Shown: positions 27,887 to 37,462, numbered from the stretch's first letter. The stretch is 64,000 nucleotides of DNA from Stutzerimonas stutzeri (GCF_015291885.1 NZ_CP036186.1:2679001-2743000); one strand, 5' to 3'. A program made the numbers and translations. Notes: generated from the sequence alone by a model not told the origin.

Positions 27887-30055
27887 ATGTCTCTTAAATC
27901 CATACAACAGCGAATCGCTGTCATCGGCGGACTGTGTCTGCTCACGACAGCCGGAATACTGATCGGCTACAGCGTCTATATCGCCAGTTCGACACAGCAA
28001 CTGGTTTCGAGCCGCGTCAGCCAGCAGGCCCAGGACGACGCGTTACAAACACTGCAAAACCTCGGCGGGAAGTACGCTGGCGAAATTCGCTCCGAATTTA
28101 CCGAAGCCCTGGAAGCCGCACGCGGCATGGCGACCACCTTCGCAGTAGCTAAAGCAAACTCGGCCAGCGACGGCCTGCAGATCGGTCGTGATGAGGTCAA
28201 TTCAATCCTGCTGAACGTGCTCAAGAGCTATCCGGACTTCAACGGCACTTACTCGTGCTGGGAGCCGGATGCAATCGACGGTCAGGATTTCCTCTTTACC
28301 GGCGGCCAGAACGGTAACAACGAGCAAACCGGTCGTTTCACGCCCTACTGGACCCGCGGAGCAGACGGCAAGATTGCGGTCCAGCCGCTGGTCGAGTACG
28401 ACACAATGGACAAGCACCCCAATGGCGTACTCAAAGGCGGCTGGTACATTGGCCCGCGGGAGAACCTCAAGGAAAGCGTGCTCGGCCCACTCCCCTATAT
28501 CGTGCAGGGCAAGCAGGTGTGGCTGGCGACGCTATCGGTCCCGATCATTGTCGATGGCCGCTTCATGGGCGTAGCGGGCACCGATTACAACCTCGATTTC
28601 GTCCAGAAGATCAGCCAGGAAGTTTCCGGCAAGCTGTTCGATGGCCAGGGCGAGGTGGCAATCATCAGTGACCAGGGGTTGATCGTGGCAGAGAGCCGCC
28701 ATCCGAACCTGATTGGCCAGCATTTCCAACAAGTAATGCCGGGTGACTGGCAGACAGCGCTGAACACCATTCAGAAAGGCCAAGAGCTCGCCCGCATAGA
28801 CGATAGCGGCATGGTTGTGGTCTTCGCTCCCATCGAGCTAGGCCGCACCGGCAAGCCCTGGTCGATCATGCTGAAGATCGACAAAGAGATCGTGCTGGCC
28901 AAGGCGAACGAACTGAAAGCAGAGATGGACGCGCAAAGTAACAAGGGCATGCTTCAACAGATCGGTGCGGGCGTGCTTATTTCGATACTCGCGGTCATTG
29001 CACTGTGGATTTCCTCACGGGCGGTCGCACTACCCATCCGCAAGGCCGCTCAGCTTGCCGGGGCGATTCAGAAAGGGGACTTCTCACAACGTCTGGGTCA
29101 TCAATCGGAAGATGAAGTTGGTCAGCTCTCGGCCAGTCTCGATCGAATGGCGGACAGCCTTCAGGAACAGGTGCATGTGGCCGAGCGGATATCCCAGGGC
29201 GATCTGGCGGTAGAAGTCCGCCTGGCATCGGAGCAGGACCAGCTTGGCCTGGCGCTGCGGCGAATGGTCGACAACCTAAACGAGCTGGTGTCCCAGGTGC
29301 AGCTGAGCTCCGGGATGATCAACGACAAGGCCGGGCAAGTGACGTCGTTGAGCCAGGATCTTTCCAATGGCGCAACGGAGTCGGCCTCCGCGGTCACCGA
29401 GATCAGCGCCACCATCAACCAGATGGCCGCACAGATCCGCCAGACCTCCGAATATTCAGGCGAAGCCAATGCACTATCGCGCAGCTCCGAGCACTCGGCA
29501 CGCAGCGGCAACGAGCTGATGGTCACGCTTAAAGCCGCTATGCAGGAGATCAATCAGTCCGGTCTTGATATCACCAACATCATCAAGGCGATCGAAGAGA
29601 TTGCCACGCAAACCAACTTGCTCGCGCTCAACGCAGCCATTGAAGCAGCCCGCGCCGGTGAACATGGCCGAGGATTCGCGGTGGTTGCCGATGAAGTTCG
29701 CCAGCTGGCGGCCCGCAGTGCCGAAGCAGCACAGCGCTCTACCCGTCTGATTCAGGAGTCCAACGCGCGGACGATCAAGGGCATGGAGCTCACCGACGAC
29801 ACCGCTCGGGCACTCGAAGCCATCGTCCAGGGTGCAGCGCAGGTCTCGCAGTTGGTGGACGAGATTGCTTCCGCTTCGAGCCAGCAAGCGTCGGGGATCG
29901 AGCAGGTCAGCCTGGCTATCAGCCAGATCGATGAGGTCGTCCATCACAACAGCACGAACTCCGAGCAGTCCACGCGAGCTGCGCAGGAACTGACGCAGCA
30001 GGCACAGCAGATGATCGTGCAGGTTGGCCGCTTCAAGGTCAGACATTCCCGCTAA
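27887..30055 (+). CDS. Membrane chemoreceptor with dCache sensor domain
   Basis: A 722-residue methyl-accepting chemotaxis protein. Transmembrane helix 1 is at about residues 10-33 and a large periplasmic double-Cache sensor at about 35-350. Helix 2 is at about 360-380, HAMP at 381-435, and the signalling hairpin continues to the end, with tip sequence [21 protein letters not shown]. The sensor region contains aromatic-rich motifs ([24 protein letters not shown]) typical of dCache_1 domains that bind small carboxylates or amines. ATG 27887 follows AGGAG by 11 bases; GTG 27884 is a possible alternative. Regulon boxes upstream suggest a receptor co-expressed with alcohol oxidation. Confidence 0.88.
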   Translation: MSLKSIQQRIAVIGGLCLLTTAGILIGYSVYIASSTQQLVSSRVSQQAQDDALQTLQNLGGKYAGEIRSEFTEALEAARGMATTFAVAKANSASDGLQIGRDEVNSILLNVLKSYPDFNGTYSCWEPDAIDGQDFLFTGGQNGNNEQTGRFTPYWTRGADGKIAVQPLVEYDTMDKHPNGVLKGGWYIGPRENLKESVLGPLPYIVQGKQVWLATLSVPIIVDGRFMGVAGTDYNLDFVQKISQEVSGKLFDGQGEVAIISDQGLIVAESRHPNLIGQHFQQVMPGDWQTALNTIQKGQELARIDDSGMVVVFAPIELGRTGKPWSIMLKIDKEIVLAKANELKAEMDAQSNKGMLQQIGAGVLISILAVIALWISSRAVALPIRKAAQLAGAIQKGDFSQRLGHQSEDEVGQLSASLDRMADSLQEQVHVAERISQGDLAVEVRLASEQDQLGLALRRMVDNLNELVSQVQLSSGMINDKAGQVTSLSQDLSNGATESASAVTEISATINQMAAQIRQTSEYSGEANALSRSSEHSARSGNELMVTLKAAMQEINQSGLDITNIIKAIEEIATQTNLLALNAAIEAARAGEHGRGFAVVADEVRQLAARSAEAAQRSTRLIQESNARTIKGMELTDDTARALEAIVQGAAQVSQLVDEIASASSQQASGIEQVSLAISQIDEVVHHNSTNSEQSTRAAQELTQQAQQMIVQVGRFKVRHSR

Positions 30056-30108
30056 AGGTCTGAGGCGGCGCTGGCTCCAGCGCCGCCACGATCCTCTGAG
30101 GTTTCTAC

Positions 30109-30118
30109 GACCTTGGTA
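30109..30118. promoter_or_regulatory. TACCTTGGTA-like box, site E (ABC locus)
   Basis: Reads GACCTTGGTA, with a further C giving GACCTTGGTAC, 80 bases upstream of the binding-protein gene that begins the ABC locus. Confidence 0.5.
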
Positions 30119-30197
30119 CACAGCGACCGCTACTTTCTGCATATTCCCCCACCCCGCCATGGTTCCTATGCTGCTTACAACGCCACAGGAGCTGCCC

Positions 30198-31385
30198 ATG
30201 CGCCATGTATTACGACGAGCCGGTTTCCTGATCGCCCTTGCCTGCGGTACGCCGTTCGCTGCAGCTACAACTAGCGCTGAATTGTCGATACGCATTGGTT
30301 ATCTCGACTACCGCCCAGATACGGGGCCTGTGCTCTCCAACGTCATTCCCGAGCCTGAAGATGCGGGCCTGCGCGGTGCCGAGCTGGCGATTGCCGACAG
30401 CAACAGCACCGGGCGCTTTCTCAAACACAGCTACACGCTCGAAACCGCCACCAGCGAAACATCGGACGAACTGCTGGAGCTGGCTGCCAAGCAATACGCC
30501 GATGGCTTGCGCCTGTTCGTGGTCAGCGCACCGGCTGCCACGCTCCGACAGCTCGCCACCGCCATGCCGGATAGCCTGCTGATCAATGCCGGCAGTGCCG
30601 ACGACGCGCTGCGCAGCCAAAACTGCATGGCGAACGTCCTACACACCCTGCCCAGCCGCAGCATGCTTGCCGATGCGCTTGGCCAATTTCTCGCGGTGCG
30701 TCGCTGGAACCGGTGGATGCTGATCGTCGGTCCCACTGAAGATGACCAGGCCTATGCCGACGCATTGCGCCGTGCAGCCAAGCGCTTCGGCCACCGCATC
30801 GTGGTGGAAAAGCCCTGGAGTTTCGATAACGACCAGCGCCGCAGCGCCCAGGCCGAGATGCCGCTGTTCACCCAAGGCGCCGAATATGACGTGGTGCTGG
30901 TAGCCGATGAGCGTGGTGACTTCGGCGAATACGTGCCCTATCACACCTGGCTGCCACGCCCGGTCGCAGGCACTCAGGGCCTGACCGCCACCGGCTGGCA
31001 CAAAACGGTGGAAACCTACGGCGCCGCCCAGCTGCAGAAACGCTTCGAGACACACGCCCAGCGCTGGATGAACGATCGCGATTTCGCCGCGTGGATGGGC
31101 GTGCGCAGCTTCGCCGCAGCAATCACCCGCCTGCGCAGCACCGATGCTGTGCAGATCCGCCAGCTGGCGCTCAGCGGTGACCTCCCATTGGACGGTTTCA
31201 AGGGGCGCAAGCTGAGCTTTCGCTCGTGGAACGGCCAGTTACGCCAGCCAATTCCTCTAATACATCCACGCGCGCTGGTTTCAAACTCGCCGCAGGATGG
31301 CTTTCTGCATCCCACGAGCGAGCTGGACACTCTGGGCTTTGACGCGCCGGAAAGCAGTTGCCGACTGAGCGGGGCCAGTTCGTGA
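30198..31385 (+). CDS. PQQ-dependent alcohol catabolism-associated periplasmic binding protein
   Basis: A 395-residue exported protein (signal peptide ending near PFAAA) of the Peripla_BP_6-like fold. It corresponds to a family defined by co-occurrence with PQQ alcohol dehydrogenases and an ABC-2 transporter. It opens the five-gene ABC locus and its stop overlaps the next start (GTGA), so translation is coupled. ATG 30198 follows AGGAG. Because the associated transporter is ABC-2 (export type), this protein is unlikely to be an ordinary import receptor; it may present a compound to the dehydrogenase or transporter. Its ligand is unknown. Confidence 0.78.
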   Translation: MRHVLRRAGFLIALACGTPFAAATTSAELSIRIGYLDYRPDTGPVLSNVIPEPEDAGLRGAELAIADSNSTGRFLKHSYTLETATSETSDELLELAAKQYADGLRLFVVSAPAATLRQLATAMPDSLLINAGSADDALRSQNCMANVLHTLPSRSMLADALGQFLAVRRWNRWMLIVGPTEDDQAYADALRRAAKRFGHRIVVEKPWSFDNDQRRSAQAEMPLFTQGAEYDVVLVADERGDFGEYVPYHTWLPRPVAGTQGLTATGWHKTVETYGAAQLQKRFETHAQRWMNDRDFAAWMGVRSFAAAITRLRSTDAVQIRQLALSGDLPLDGFKGRKLSFRSWNGQLRQPIPLIHPRALVSNSPQDGFLHPTSELDTLGFDAPESSCRLSGASS

Positions 31386-31879
31386 ACTACCTTTCGGCCG
31401 CCAGTTTGGTGGGCTTGGCAGCCTTCTCGAGCACATTCGCCCACGGCGATGAGCTCGGCTATGAGGCCTATGTCGACAGCCCAAAGCGCATCAAATGCCT
31501 GTACGGCTACGTGACAGCGAAGACCGGCAACTTCGAGGCGGCCAAAGCAATTTTCGAGGACTGCGTAGCACGCTGGAACGACGTCTACTCGCTGATATCA
31601 CTGGCGCAGATGTACGAGAGCGGCAGCGGCGTGGAGCGCGACTTGAGCAAATCCGCCGCACTGCTCAAGCAGGGCGCGGAACAGCCGGATGACATCAGCT
31701 ACGTCAGCCTGGCGCGCTACCACTGGGGGGTCGTATTGGCGGAAGGCCGTGGCGTCACAGCTGACCACACTGCCGCACGCCTCTGGCTGCAACGCGCCGC
31801 CGCCGGAGGCCAAGAGGAAGCCGATGAGTACCTGCTGCAACTGGACGAACGCCGCACGGCGGCCCCCACAATAAAATAA
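31382..31879 (+). CDS. Exported Sel1-like repeat protein
   Basis: A 165-residue protein with an N-terminal signal-like segment (NYLSAASLVGLAAFSSTFAHG) and two Sel1/TPR-like helical repeats: the one with YESGSGVERDLSKSAALLKQGAE and the one with AEGRGVTADHTAARLWLQRAA. Sel1 repeats mediate protein contacts. The start is GTG at 31382, overlapping the preceding stop by four bases; an in-frame TTG at 31358 lies inside the upstream gene. It probably forms part of the periplasmic complex encoded by this locus, but nothing specific is known to me. Confidence 0.68.
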   Translation: MNYLSAASLVGLAAFSSTFAHGDELGYEAYVDSPKRIKCLYGYVTAKTGNFEAAKAIFEDCVARWNDVYSLISLAQMYESGSGVERDLSKSAALLKQGAEQPDDISYVSLARYHWGVVLAEGRGVTADHTAARLWLQRAAAGGQEEADEYLLQLDERRTAAPTIK

Positions 31880-31896
31880 CGACAAGAGAGCCTGAC

Positions 31897-32868
31897 ATGA
31901 CTAGAACTGCCCTTGCCACCGCGATCACCGTTGCCCTCAGCCTTGCCGGCGGAACAGCCGTCGCCGCCACCGCGTACGTCTCCAACGAGAAAGACGACAG
32001 CATCAGCGTGATCGATCTGAACAAGATGGAAACGGTCGAGACCCTGCAGGTCGGCATGCGTCCGCGAGGCCTCACCCTCTCCCACGACAACAAGCTGCTG
32101 TACATCTGCGCCAGTGACTCGGACACCGTGCAAGTGATGGACCTGGCCACACGGCAGATCATCAAGCAGCTGCCGTCCGGCGCAGACCCGGAGCAGTTCG
32201 CCCTGCACCCCAACAACAAATGGCTATACATCTCCAATGAGGACGACGCCCTGGTGACAGTGGTCGATGTCGACAAGGAAGAAGTGCTGGCGCAGATCGA
32301 TGTCGGCGTCGAGCCCGAAGGCATGGCGGTCAGCCCTGATGGCAAGTGGGCGGTCAACACCAGCGAAACCACCAACATGCTGCACTGGATCGACACGGCC
32401 ACCAACGAACTGGTGGATAACACCCTGGTCGACCAGCGTCCGCGCCACGTTGAGTTCACCAAGGACAGCAAGCTGCTCTGGGCATCGGCCGAGATCGGCG
32501 GCACGGTCAGCGTAGTGGATGTCGACAAGCGCGAGATCCTCAAAACACTGACCTTCAAGATCAAGGGCGTGCACCCGGACAAGGTCCAGCCGGTAGGCAT
32601 CAAACTCACCTCAGACGGCAAATATGCCTTCGTTGCGCTAGGCCCTGCCAACCACATCGCGGTGGTGGACGCGAAAACTTACGAGGTGCTCGACTATCTG
32701 CTGGTGGGCCGGCGCGTCTGGCACATGGCATTCAACCCCGATGAGAGCTTGCTCCTCACAACCAACGGCGTCAGTGGCGACGTATCGGTGATCGATGTAG
32801 CCAAGCTGAAGGTCACCAAATCGATCAAGGTAGGCCGTTATCCGTGGGGGGTGGTGGTTACGCCATGA
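31897..32868 (+). CDS. YVTN-repeat beta-propeller protein associated with PQQ-dependent catabolism
   Basis: A 323-residue exported protein (signal peptide ending near TAVAA). It contains at least six repeats of the form VxDxxxxxVxxxIxVGxxPxGxxxSPDG, which build a seven-bladed YVTN propeller. The N-terminal blade TAYVSNEKDDSISVIDL is characteristic. It belongs to a family recorded with PQQ alcohol systems and ABC transporters. Propellers of this kind usually act as scaffolds and have no cofactor motif here. The stop overlaps the ATPase start (ATGA). Confidence 0.82.
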   Translation: MTRTALATAITVALSLAGGTAVAATAYVSNEKDDSISVIDLNKMETVETLQVGMRPRGLTLSHDNKLLYICASDSDTVQVMDLATRQIIKQLPSGADPEQFALHPNNKWLYISNEDDALVTVVDVDKEEVLAQIDVGVEPEGMAVSPDGKWAVNTSETTNMLHWIDTATNELVDNTLVDQRPRHVEFTKDSKLLWASAEIGGTVSVVDVDKREILKTLTFKIKGVHPDKVQPVGIKLTSDGKYAFVALGPANHIAVVDAKTYEVLDYLLVGRRVWHMAFNPDESLLLTTNGVSGDVSVIDVAKLKVTKSIKVGRYPWGVVVTP

Positions 32869-33743
32869 ATGCACTTGAGGTTGCCGACGTTGCATTCGCC
32901 TACGGTGAGCGCAAGGCACTCGACGGGGTGAACTTCACTGCTGCCAAGGGACGCTTTACTGCGCTGCTGGGCCCCAATGGTGCGGGTAAGTCGACGTTGA
33001 TCGCGCTGCTCACTCGTCTGTACGACTTGCAGCAGGGCCAGATCAGCATTGCCGGCTTCAGCCTGCGCGATGCCCCACGCAAGGCACTTGTACGTCTGGG
33101 CGTGGTATTCCAGCAGAGTACGCTGGACCTGGATCTGACCGTGGAGCAGAACCTGCGCTATCACGCTGCACTGCACGGCATGCCTAGACAGGTGGCATCC
33201 GAACGCATCGAACTGGAACTGCAGCGCCAGCAGCTCAGCGAGCGCCGTCGTAGCAAAGTACGGGAACTCAACGGCGGCCATCGCCGGCGCGTGGAGATCG
33301 CCCGTGCCCTGCTGCACCGGCCTGATCTGCTGTTGCTCGATGAGGCCAGCGCCGGCCTCGACCCAGCCAGCCGGCAAGCGCTCAACCAGCACGTGCGCAT
33401 GCTCTGCCAGGAACGGGGCATGAGCGTGCTATGGACTACACACCTGCTCGATGAAGTGCGCGCCGACGATGACCTGCTGGTGCTCAACCGTGGCCGTTTG
33501 GTGGCGCAAGGACGCGCTGCGACACTGGTTGCCGAGGGCGAGGACCTGGCCGCGAGCTTTGCACGGCTGACCGGCAACGACGGCCAAAGCAGCGTGAGTG
33601 ACGCAGGCGATGCACCTCCTCAGCGCGGGGCCACGCCGTTCGCGGTCGAACCCGCTTCCACGGATACAATCATGCCGGAGCCCAGGGGTGACGCTGCTCA
33701 GCACACGAGTGCGCCCCCTGTTTCCGGGCGGAATAGGTCATGA
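32865..33743 (+). CDS. ABC transporter ATP-binding protein of the PQQ alcohol dehydrogenase system
   Basis: A 292-residue ATPase with Walker A GPNGAGKST (near residue 37) and Walker B LLLLDEASAGLD. The signature is LNGGHRRR, not LSGGQ, a recognisable deviation. A low-complexity tail of about 55 residues (234-292, rich in Ala, Pro, Ser, Gln) follows the ATPase core; such tails are rare in family members I know. It is coupled to both neighbours by ATGA overlaps. With the downstream ABC-2 permease it should form an export-type transporter, as in the CcmAB or drug-efflux class. Confidence 0.85.
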   Translation: MNALEVADVAFAYGERKALDGVNFTAAKGRFTALLGPNGAGKSTLIALLTRLYDLQQGQISIAGFSLRDAPRKALVRLGVVFQQSTLDLDLTVEQNLRYHAALHGMPRQVASERIELELQRQQLSERRRSKVRELNGGHRRRVEIARALLHRPDLLLLDEASAGLDPASRQALNQHVRMLCQERGMSVLWTTHLLDEVRADDDLLVLNRGRLVAQGRAATLVAEGEDLAASFARLTGNDGQSSVSDAGDAPPQRGATPFAVEPASTDTIMPEPRGDAAQHTSAPPVSGRNRS

Positions 33744-34531
33744 TCACTTACTGGGAATGCCTGCGCGGCATCGTCCTGCGCGAATGGTTGCGCTTCGTAC
33801 AGCAGCGTTCGCGCTTCTTCAGCGCACTGGTACGCCCGCTGCTCTGGCTGGTGGTGTTCGCCGCCGGCTTTCGCGCAGCGCTTGGTATCGCGATCATCGA
33901 ACCGTACGAAACCTACATCACCTACGAGACCTACATCGTGCCGGGACTGACCTGCATGATCTTGCTGTTCAACGGTATGCAGGGTTCGCTATCGATGGTC
34001 TACGACCGCGAAATGGGCAGCATGCGGGTACTGCTGACCAGTCCGCTGCCGCGCAGTTTCTTGCTGGCTAGCAAGCTGGTGGCCACTGCGCTGATCTCGT
34101 TGCTGCAGGTCTATGCGTTTCTCGCCATTGCCTGGTTCTACGGCGTCCAACCGCCACTGCTCGGCCTACTCGTCGCCCTGCCCGCCCTGCTGCTCGTGGC
34201 GTTGTTGCTTAGTGCACTGGGCTTGCTGCTGTCCAACGGCATTCGCCAGCTGGAGAACTTCGCCGGGGTGATGAATTTCGTCATTTTCCCGATGTTCTTC
34301 CTGTCCTCGGCGCTGTATCCGCTGTGGAAGATGCGAGAAGCCAGCGAGTGGCTGTACTGGATCTGCGCGATCAACCCATTCTCCTACGCCGTGGAACTGG
34401 TGCGTCACGCACTTTACCTGCGGCTCGCACCCACTGCGCTGCTGGTTTGCCTCAGTCTGACGTTGCTGTTCAGCGTGCTCGCAGTAATCAGCTTCAACCC
34501 GCAACATGCAGCATTGCGCCGCTCGGCATGA
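33740..34531 (+). CDS. ABC-2 type permease (PedC-like)
   Basis: A 263-residue inner-membrane protein of the ABC-2 family with about six helices, strongly hydrophobic from residue 100 on. The motif PMFFLSSALYPLWKM and the following PF(S)YAVELVR are standard for ABC-2 permeases. It overlaps the ATPase gene by ATGA. In P. putida the equivalent locus has been called pedC and tied to phenylethanol catabolism, from memory. The cargo is unknown; export of an alcohol or of a toxic aldehyde intermediate is one inference. Confidence 0.84.
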   Translation: MITYWECLRGIVLREWLRFVQQRSRFFSALVRPLLWLVVFAAGFRAALGIAIIEPYETYITYETYIVPGLTCMILLFNGMQGSLSMVYDREMGSMRVLLTSPLPRSFLLASKLVATALISLLQVYAFLAIAWFYGVQPPLLGLLVALPALLLVALLLSALGLLLSNGIRQLENFAGVMNFVIFPMFFLSSALYPLWKMREASEWLYWICAINPFSYAVELVRHALYLRLAPTALLVCLSLTLLFSVLAVISFNPQHAALRRSA

Positions 34532-34540
34532 GCCAATTGC

Positions 34541-34550
34541 TACTTTGGTA
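34541..34550. promoter_or_regulatory. TACCTTGGTA-like box, site F (rhodanese-like gene)
   Basis: Reads TACTTTGGTA, the same sequence as site D1 on its other strand. It starts nine bases after the permease stop and lies 84 bases before the start of the rhodanese-like gene, so that gene has its own promoter despite the operon-like layout. Confidence 0.5.
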
Positions 34551-34633
34551 CCGGTTTTACTCTCCATCGTAGGATTTCAAAGACGAGCCCAATGCTCTGT
34601 AATCGACCCACCGAAGTGCTAAGGATCAGGATC

Positions 34634-35197
34634 ATGTTCAGGCTGCTGCTGCCATTGCTGATCGCCGCGCTGTCTGGGCTCAGCGTACCGCTGACCGCCA
34701 TCGCGGATGCACAGCCGGCATTGTTCTCCACCGACGGGTATCGTCAGACGCAGTACCGTAGCCCGACACCGGCCACCGCCGAAGGCGCTAAGACGCTGGA
34801 TACGTCCTCCCTGCAGAGGTTGTTGGCGCAAACCCCCGATCTGATACTGGTAGACGTATATCGCAGCCAATGGCTGGCAGGGCAATTCATCGACAGTGAG
34901 CCGCACGCAAATCTACCGGGCAGCATCTGGTTACCCAATACCGGTGATGGCGATCTGCAACCCGAATGGGCAAGCTACTTCAGCGACAACCTCGCCCGTG
35001 TCAGTCAGGGTGATGTCGAACGGCCGCTGGTCTTCTACTGCCGCTCCGACTGCTGGCTCGGCTGGAACGCCACCAAACGCGCCCATGCCTTGGGCTATAA
35101 AAGACTGTATTGGTATCGCGACGGGGTAGACGGTTGGGAGCAAGCGGGCCTGCCCTTGCACCCTGCCGCTCCGGAGCCCCTGCCTGGCAGCGAATGA
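34634..35197 (+). CDS. PQQ-dependent catabolism-associated rhodanese-like Cys/Trp motif protein
   Basis: A 187-residue exported protein (signal peptide ending near AIADA) with a rhodanese fold. The active-site loop is CRSDCW at residues 136-141, two cysteines and a Trp, followed by LGWNATKRA. It belongs to a family known only for co-occurrence with PQQ-dependent catabolism and described by a Cys-x-x-Cys-Trp-type motif. A paired-cysteine loop in the periplasm suggests redox or sulfur handling. ATG 34634 follows AAGGA by eight bases. Confidence 0.78.
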   Translation: MFRLLLPLLIAALSGLSVPLTAIADAQPALFSTDGYRQTQYRSPTPATAEGAKTLDTSSLQRLLAQTPDLILVDVYRSQWLAGQFIDSEPHANLPGSIWLPNTGDGDLQPEWASYFSDNLARVSQGDVERPLVFYCRSDCWLGWNATKRAHALGYKRLYWYRDGVDGWEQAGLPLHPAAPEPLPGSE

Positions 35198-35246
35198 TGT
35201 CCTGATGAACATGCCCACCATAATCACAACAAAGAGGTGACCGGCC

Positions 35247-35912
35247 TTGTACAAGATACTGATTGCGGATGACCATCCGCTGTTTCGTGAAGCCATCCAT
35301 AACGTCATTCGCGACGGCTTTCCCGACAGCGAAATCCTCGAAACTGCCGACCTCGACAGCGCGCTGGCACTGACGCTGGAACATGATGATCTCGATCTGG
35401 TGCTGCTGGACCTGAACATGCCCGGCATGCACGGGCTCAATGGCCTGATCAACCTGCGCAACGAAGCACCCACCATCCCCGTGGTAATCGTCTCCGCCGA
35501 GCAGGACAAGCAGATCGTGCTGCAGGCAATCACCTATGGCGCCGTCGGTTTCATCACCAAATCCTCGCCGCGGGCACAGATGACCGACGCGATCGAGCAG
35601 ATCCTCAACGGCAACGTCTACTTGCCTTCGGACATCATTCGTAGCCAGAAGCCCACCAGCCGTCACTCCTACCATAGCGAGCCGTCGATTCCGCCGGAGC
35701 TGCTGCAGGCTTTGACCCGCAAGCAACTGCTGGTGCTAGAGCGCATGACCAAGGGTGAATCCAATAAGCAGATCGCCTACAACCTCGATATCGCTGAAAC
35801 CACCGTAAAGGCGCATGTCTCGGCGATCCTGCGCAAGCTCAACGTGCACAACCGCGTTCAGGCGATCCTTTCTGCCGGCGATATCGATTTCACCGCCTAT
35901 CTGCGCCGCTGA
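35247..35912 (+). CDS. erbR: LuxR-family response regulator AgmR/ErbR (PedR1 type)
   Basis: A 221-residue response regulator with acceptor Asp55 (LLDLNMPG) and a LuxR helix-turn-helix ([38 protein letters not shown] region). The sequence matches P. aeruginosa AgmR/ErbR almost throughout, as I recall it; that protein activates the ethanol-oxidation genes (exaA, pqq) and glycerol-related genes. The start is TTG at 35247, after AGAGGTGA. No partner kinase lies next to it. It is the second candidate binder of the TACCTTGGTA boxes. Confidence 0.9.
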   Translation: MYKILIADDHPLFREAIHNVIRDGFPDSEILETADLDSALALTLEHDDLDLVLLDLNMPGMHGLNGLINLRNEAPTIPVVIVSAEQDKQIVLQAITYGAVGFITKSSPRAQMTDAIEQILNGNVYLPSDIIRSQKPTSRHSYHSEPSIPPELLQALTRKQLLVLERMTKGESNKQIAYNLDIAETTVKAHVSAILRKLNVHNRVQAILSAGDIDFTAYLRR

Positions 35913-35945
35913 CAACGCGGCGCAGGCTGCACGCGAGCGCTCGGT

Positions 35946-37340
35946 CTACACGCTCGCTTGGGCGCCTTCGAACCAGGCGAGCTTATCCCGCAGCTTCACA
36001 ACATCACCGACGATGAGCAGTGTCGGTGCCTGCACCTCTTTGTGCGCAATCAGCTCTGCAAGCGTAGCCAGCGTGCCCGTGAACACGCGCTGATTGCTCG
36101 TGGTGCCCTGCTGTACCAGCGCGGCCGGCGTATCCGCCGAACGGCCATGGGCAATCAGCTGCTGGCAGATCACCGGCAGCCCCACCAATCCCATATAGAA
36201 CACCAGCGTCTGGCCCGGCGCCGCCAGTTCAGCCCAAGGCAGGTCACAGCTTCCATCCTTGAGGTGGCCAGTAACGAAGCGCACCGACTGGGCGTGGTCG
36301 CGATGGGTCAGGGGGATACCGGCATAGGCCGCGCAGCCGCTGGCAGCGGTGATGCCCGGCACTACCTGAAACGGTACACCGTGTGCTGCCAGCTCTTCGA
36401 TTTCCTCGCCGCCGCGACCGAAGATGAACGGATCGCCGCCCTTGAGACGCAGCACGCGCTTACCTTCCTTCGCCAGGGCCACCAGCTTCTGGTTGATCTG
36501 ATCCTGCGGCACGGCGTGTTCCGAGCGCTGCTTGCCTACGTAGATGCGATCAGCGTCGCGGCGACACAGGTCGATGATTGCCGGCGCAACCAAACGGTCG
36601 TAGAGCACGACATCGGCCTGCTGCATGAGGCGCAAGGCACGGAACGTCAGCAGATCCGGATCGCCTGGACCGGCGCCAACCAGATAGACCTCACCTAGAG
36701 CGCGGGGCGCGGCACCTGCAAGCTTTTCGGCAAGCAGGCGTTCGGCCTCAGCCGTACGTCCAGCCAGGGCCTGTTCGGCGATAGAGCCCTGGAAGGTTTC
36801 CTCCCAGAACACTCGCCGCTGCTGCACATCAGCAAACTTGGCTTTGACCTGCGCGCGAAATTGTTTGGCCAGCCCCGCCAATTGCCCGTAGGCCGCAGGA
36901 ATCCACGTCTCGATACGAGCACGGATCAGCCGCGCCAGTACAGGCGCATCGCCCCCGCTGGACACGGCAATCACCAACGGCGAGCGATCGACGATCGCAG
37001 GGAAAATCACACTGCACAGGTCTGGCGAATCGACCACGTTGACCGGCATGCCCAGCGCATTTGCATGTTGCGACACCGAGGCGTTCAGCGGCTCGTCATC
37101 GGTAGCGGCGATAGCCAGCACACAGCCGTGCATGTCCTGCGGTTCATAACCGCGATCAAGGCATTCGCCGCCCCCCGCCATCACCAGTTCGACCAGTTGC
37201 GCCTCAATGCTTGGCGCCACCACTCGCAGCCGCGCGCCGGCTTCGCTGAGCAAGCGAGCCTTGCGCAAGGCAATCTCGCCGCCACCGACGATCAGCACCG
37301 TACGGCCTTTGAGGTTGTGGAACAGCGGAAGGTATTCCAT
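35946..37340 (-). CDS. cysG: Siroheme synthase, trifunctional
   Basis: CysG (464 residues) makes siroheme from uroporphyrinogen III. The N-terminal part (residues about 1-205) is the NAD-dependent dehydrogenase/ferrochelatase with GGGEIA; the C-terminal part is the methyltransferase, with [11 protein letters not shown] and GDPFIFGRG. Siroheme serves sulfite and nitrite reductases. ATG 37340 follows AGGA; a longer frame to 37460 has no support. It lies on the minus strand just downstream of serS, and its end converges with erbR. Confidence 0.94.
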   Translation of the reverse strand: MEYLPLFHNLKGRTVLIVGGGEIALRKARLLSEAGARLRVVAPSIEAQLVELVMAGGGECLDRGYEPQDMHGCVLAIAATDDEPLNASVSQHANALGMPVNVVDSPDLCSVIFPAIVDRSPLVIAVSSGGDAPVLARLIRARIETWIPAAYGQLAGLAKQFRAQVKAKFADVQQRRVFWEETFQGSIAEQALAGRTAEAERLLAEKLAGAAPRALGEVYLVGAGPGDPDLLTFRALRLMQQADVVLYDRLVAPAIIDLCRRDADRIYVGKQRSEHAVPQDQINQKLVALAKEGKRVLRLKGGDPFIFGRGGEEIEELAAHGVPFQVVPGITAASGCAAYAGIPLTHRDHAQSVRFVTGHLKDGSCDLPWAELAAPGQTLVFYMGLVGLPVICQQLIAHGRSADTPAALVQQGTTSNQRVFTGTLATLAELIAHKEVQAPTLLIVGDVVKLRDKLAWFEGAQASV

Positions 37341-37370
37341 GGGCAAATCCTGGAGGGTGTTGGAGGTATA

Positions 37371-37399
37371 GGCATCACAGCCATTACGGCCGTGATGCC
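37371..37399. other. Hairpin in the serS-cysG gap
   Basis: The sequence between serS and cysG contains a 12-bp stem with GGCATCAC at one end and GTGATGCC at the other, and GCC/GGC inside. It has no T run; a processing site or attenuator is possible. Confidence 0.35.
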
Positions 37400-37462
37400 C
37401 CTTGTCGAATATCAAGGATCCGGTCTGATACCAGGACCGCGGTGACGCAGCGCGACGCAACC

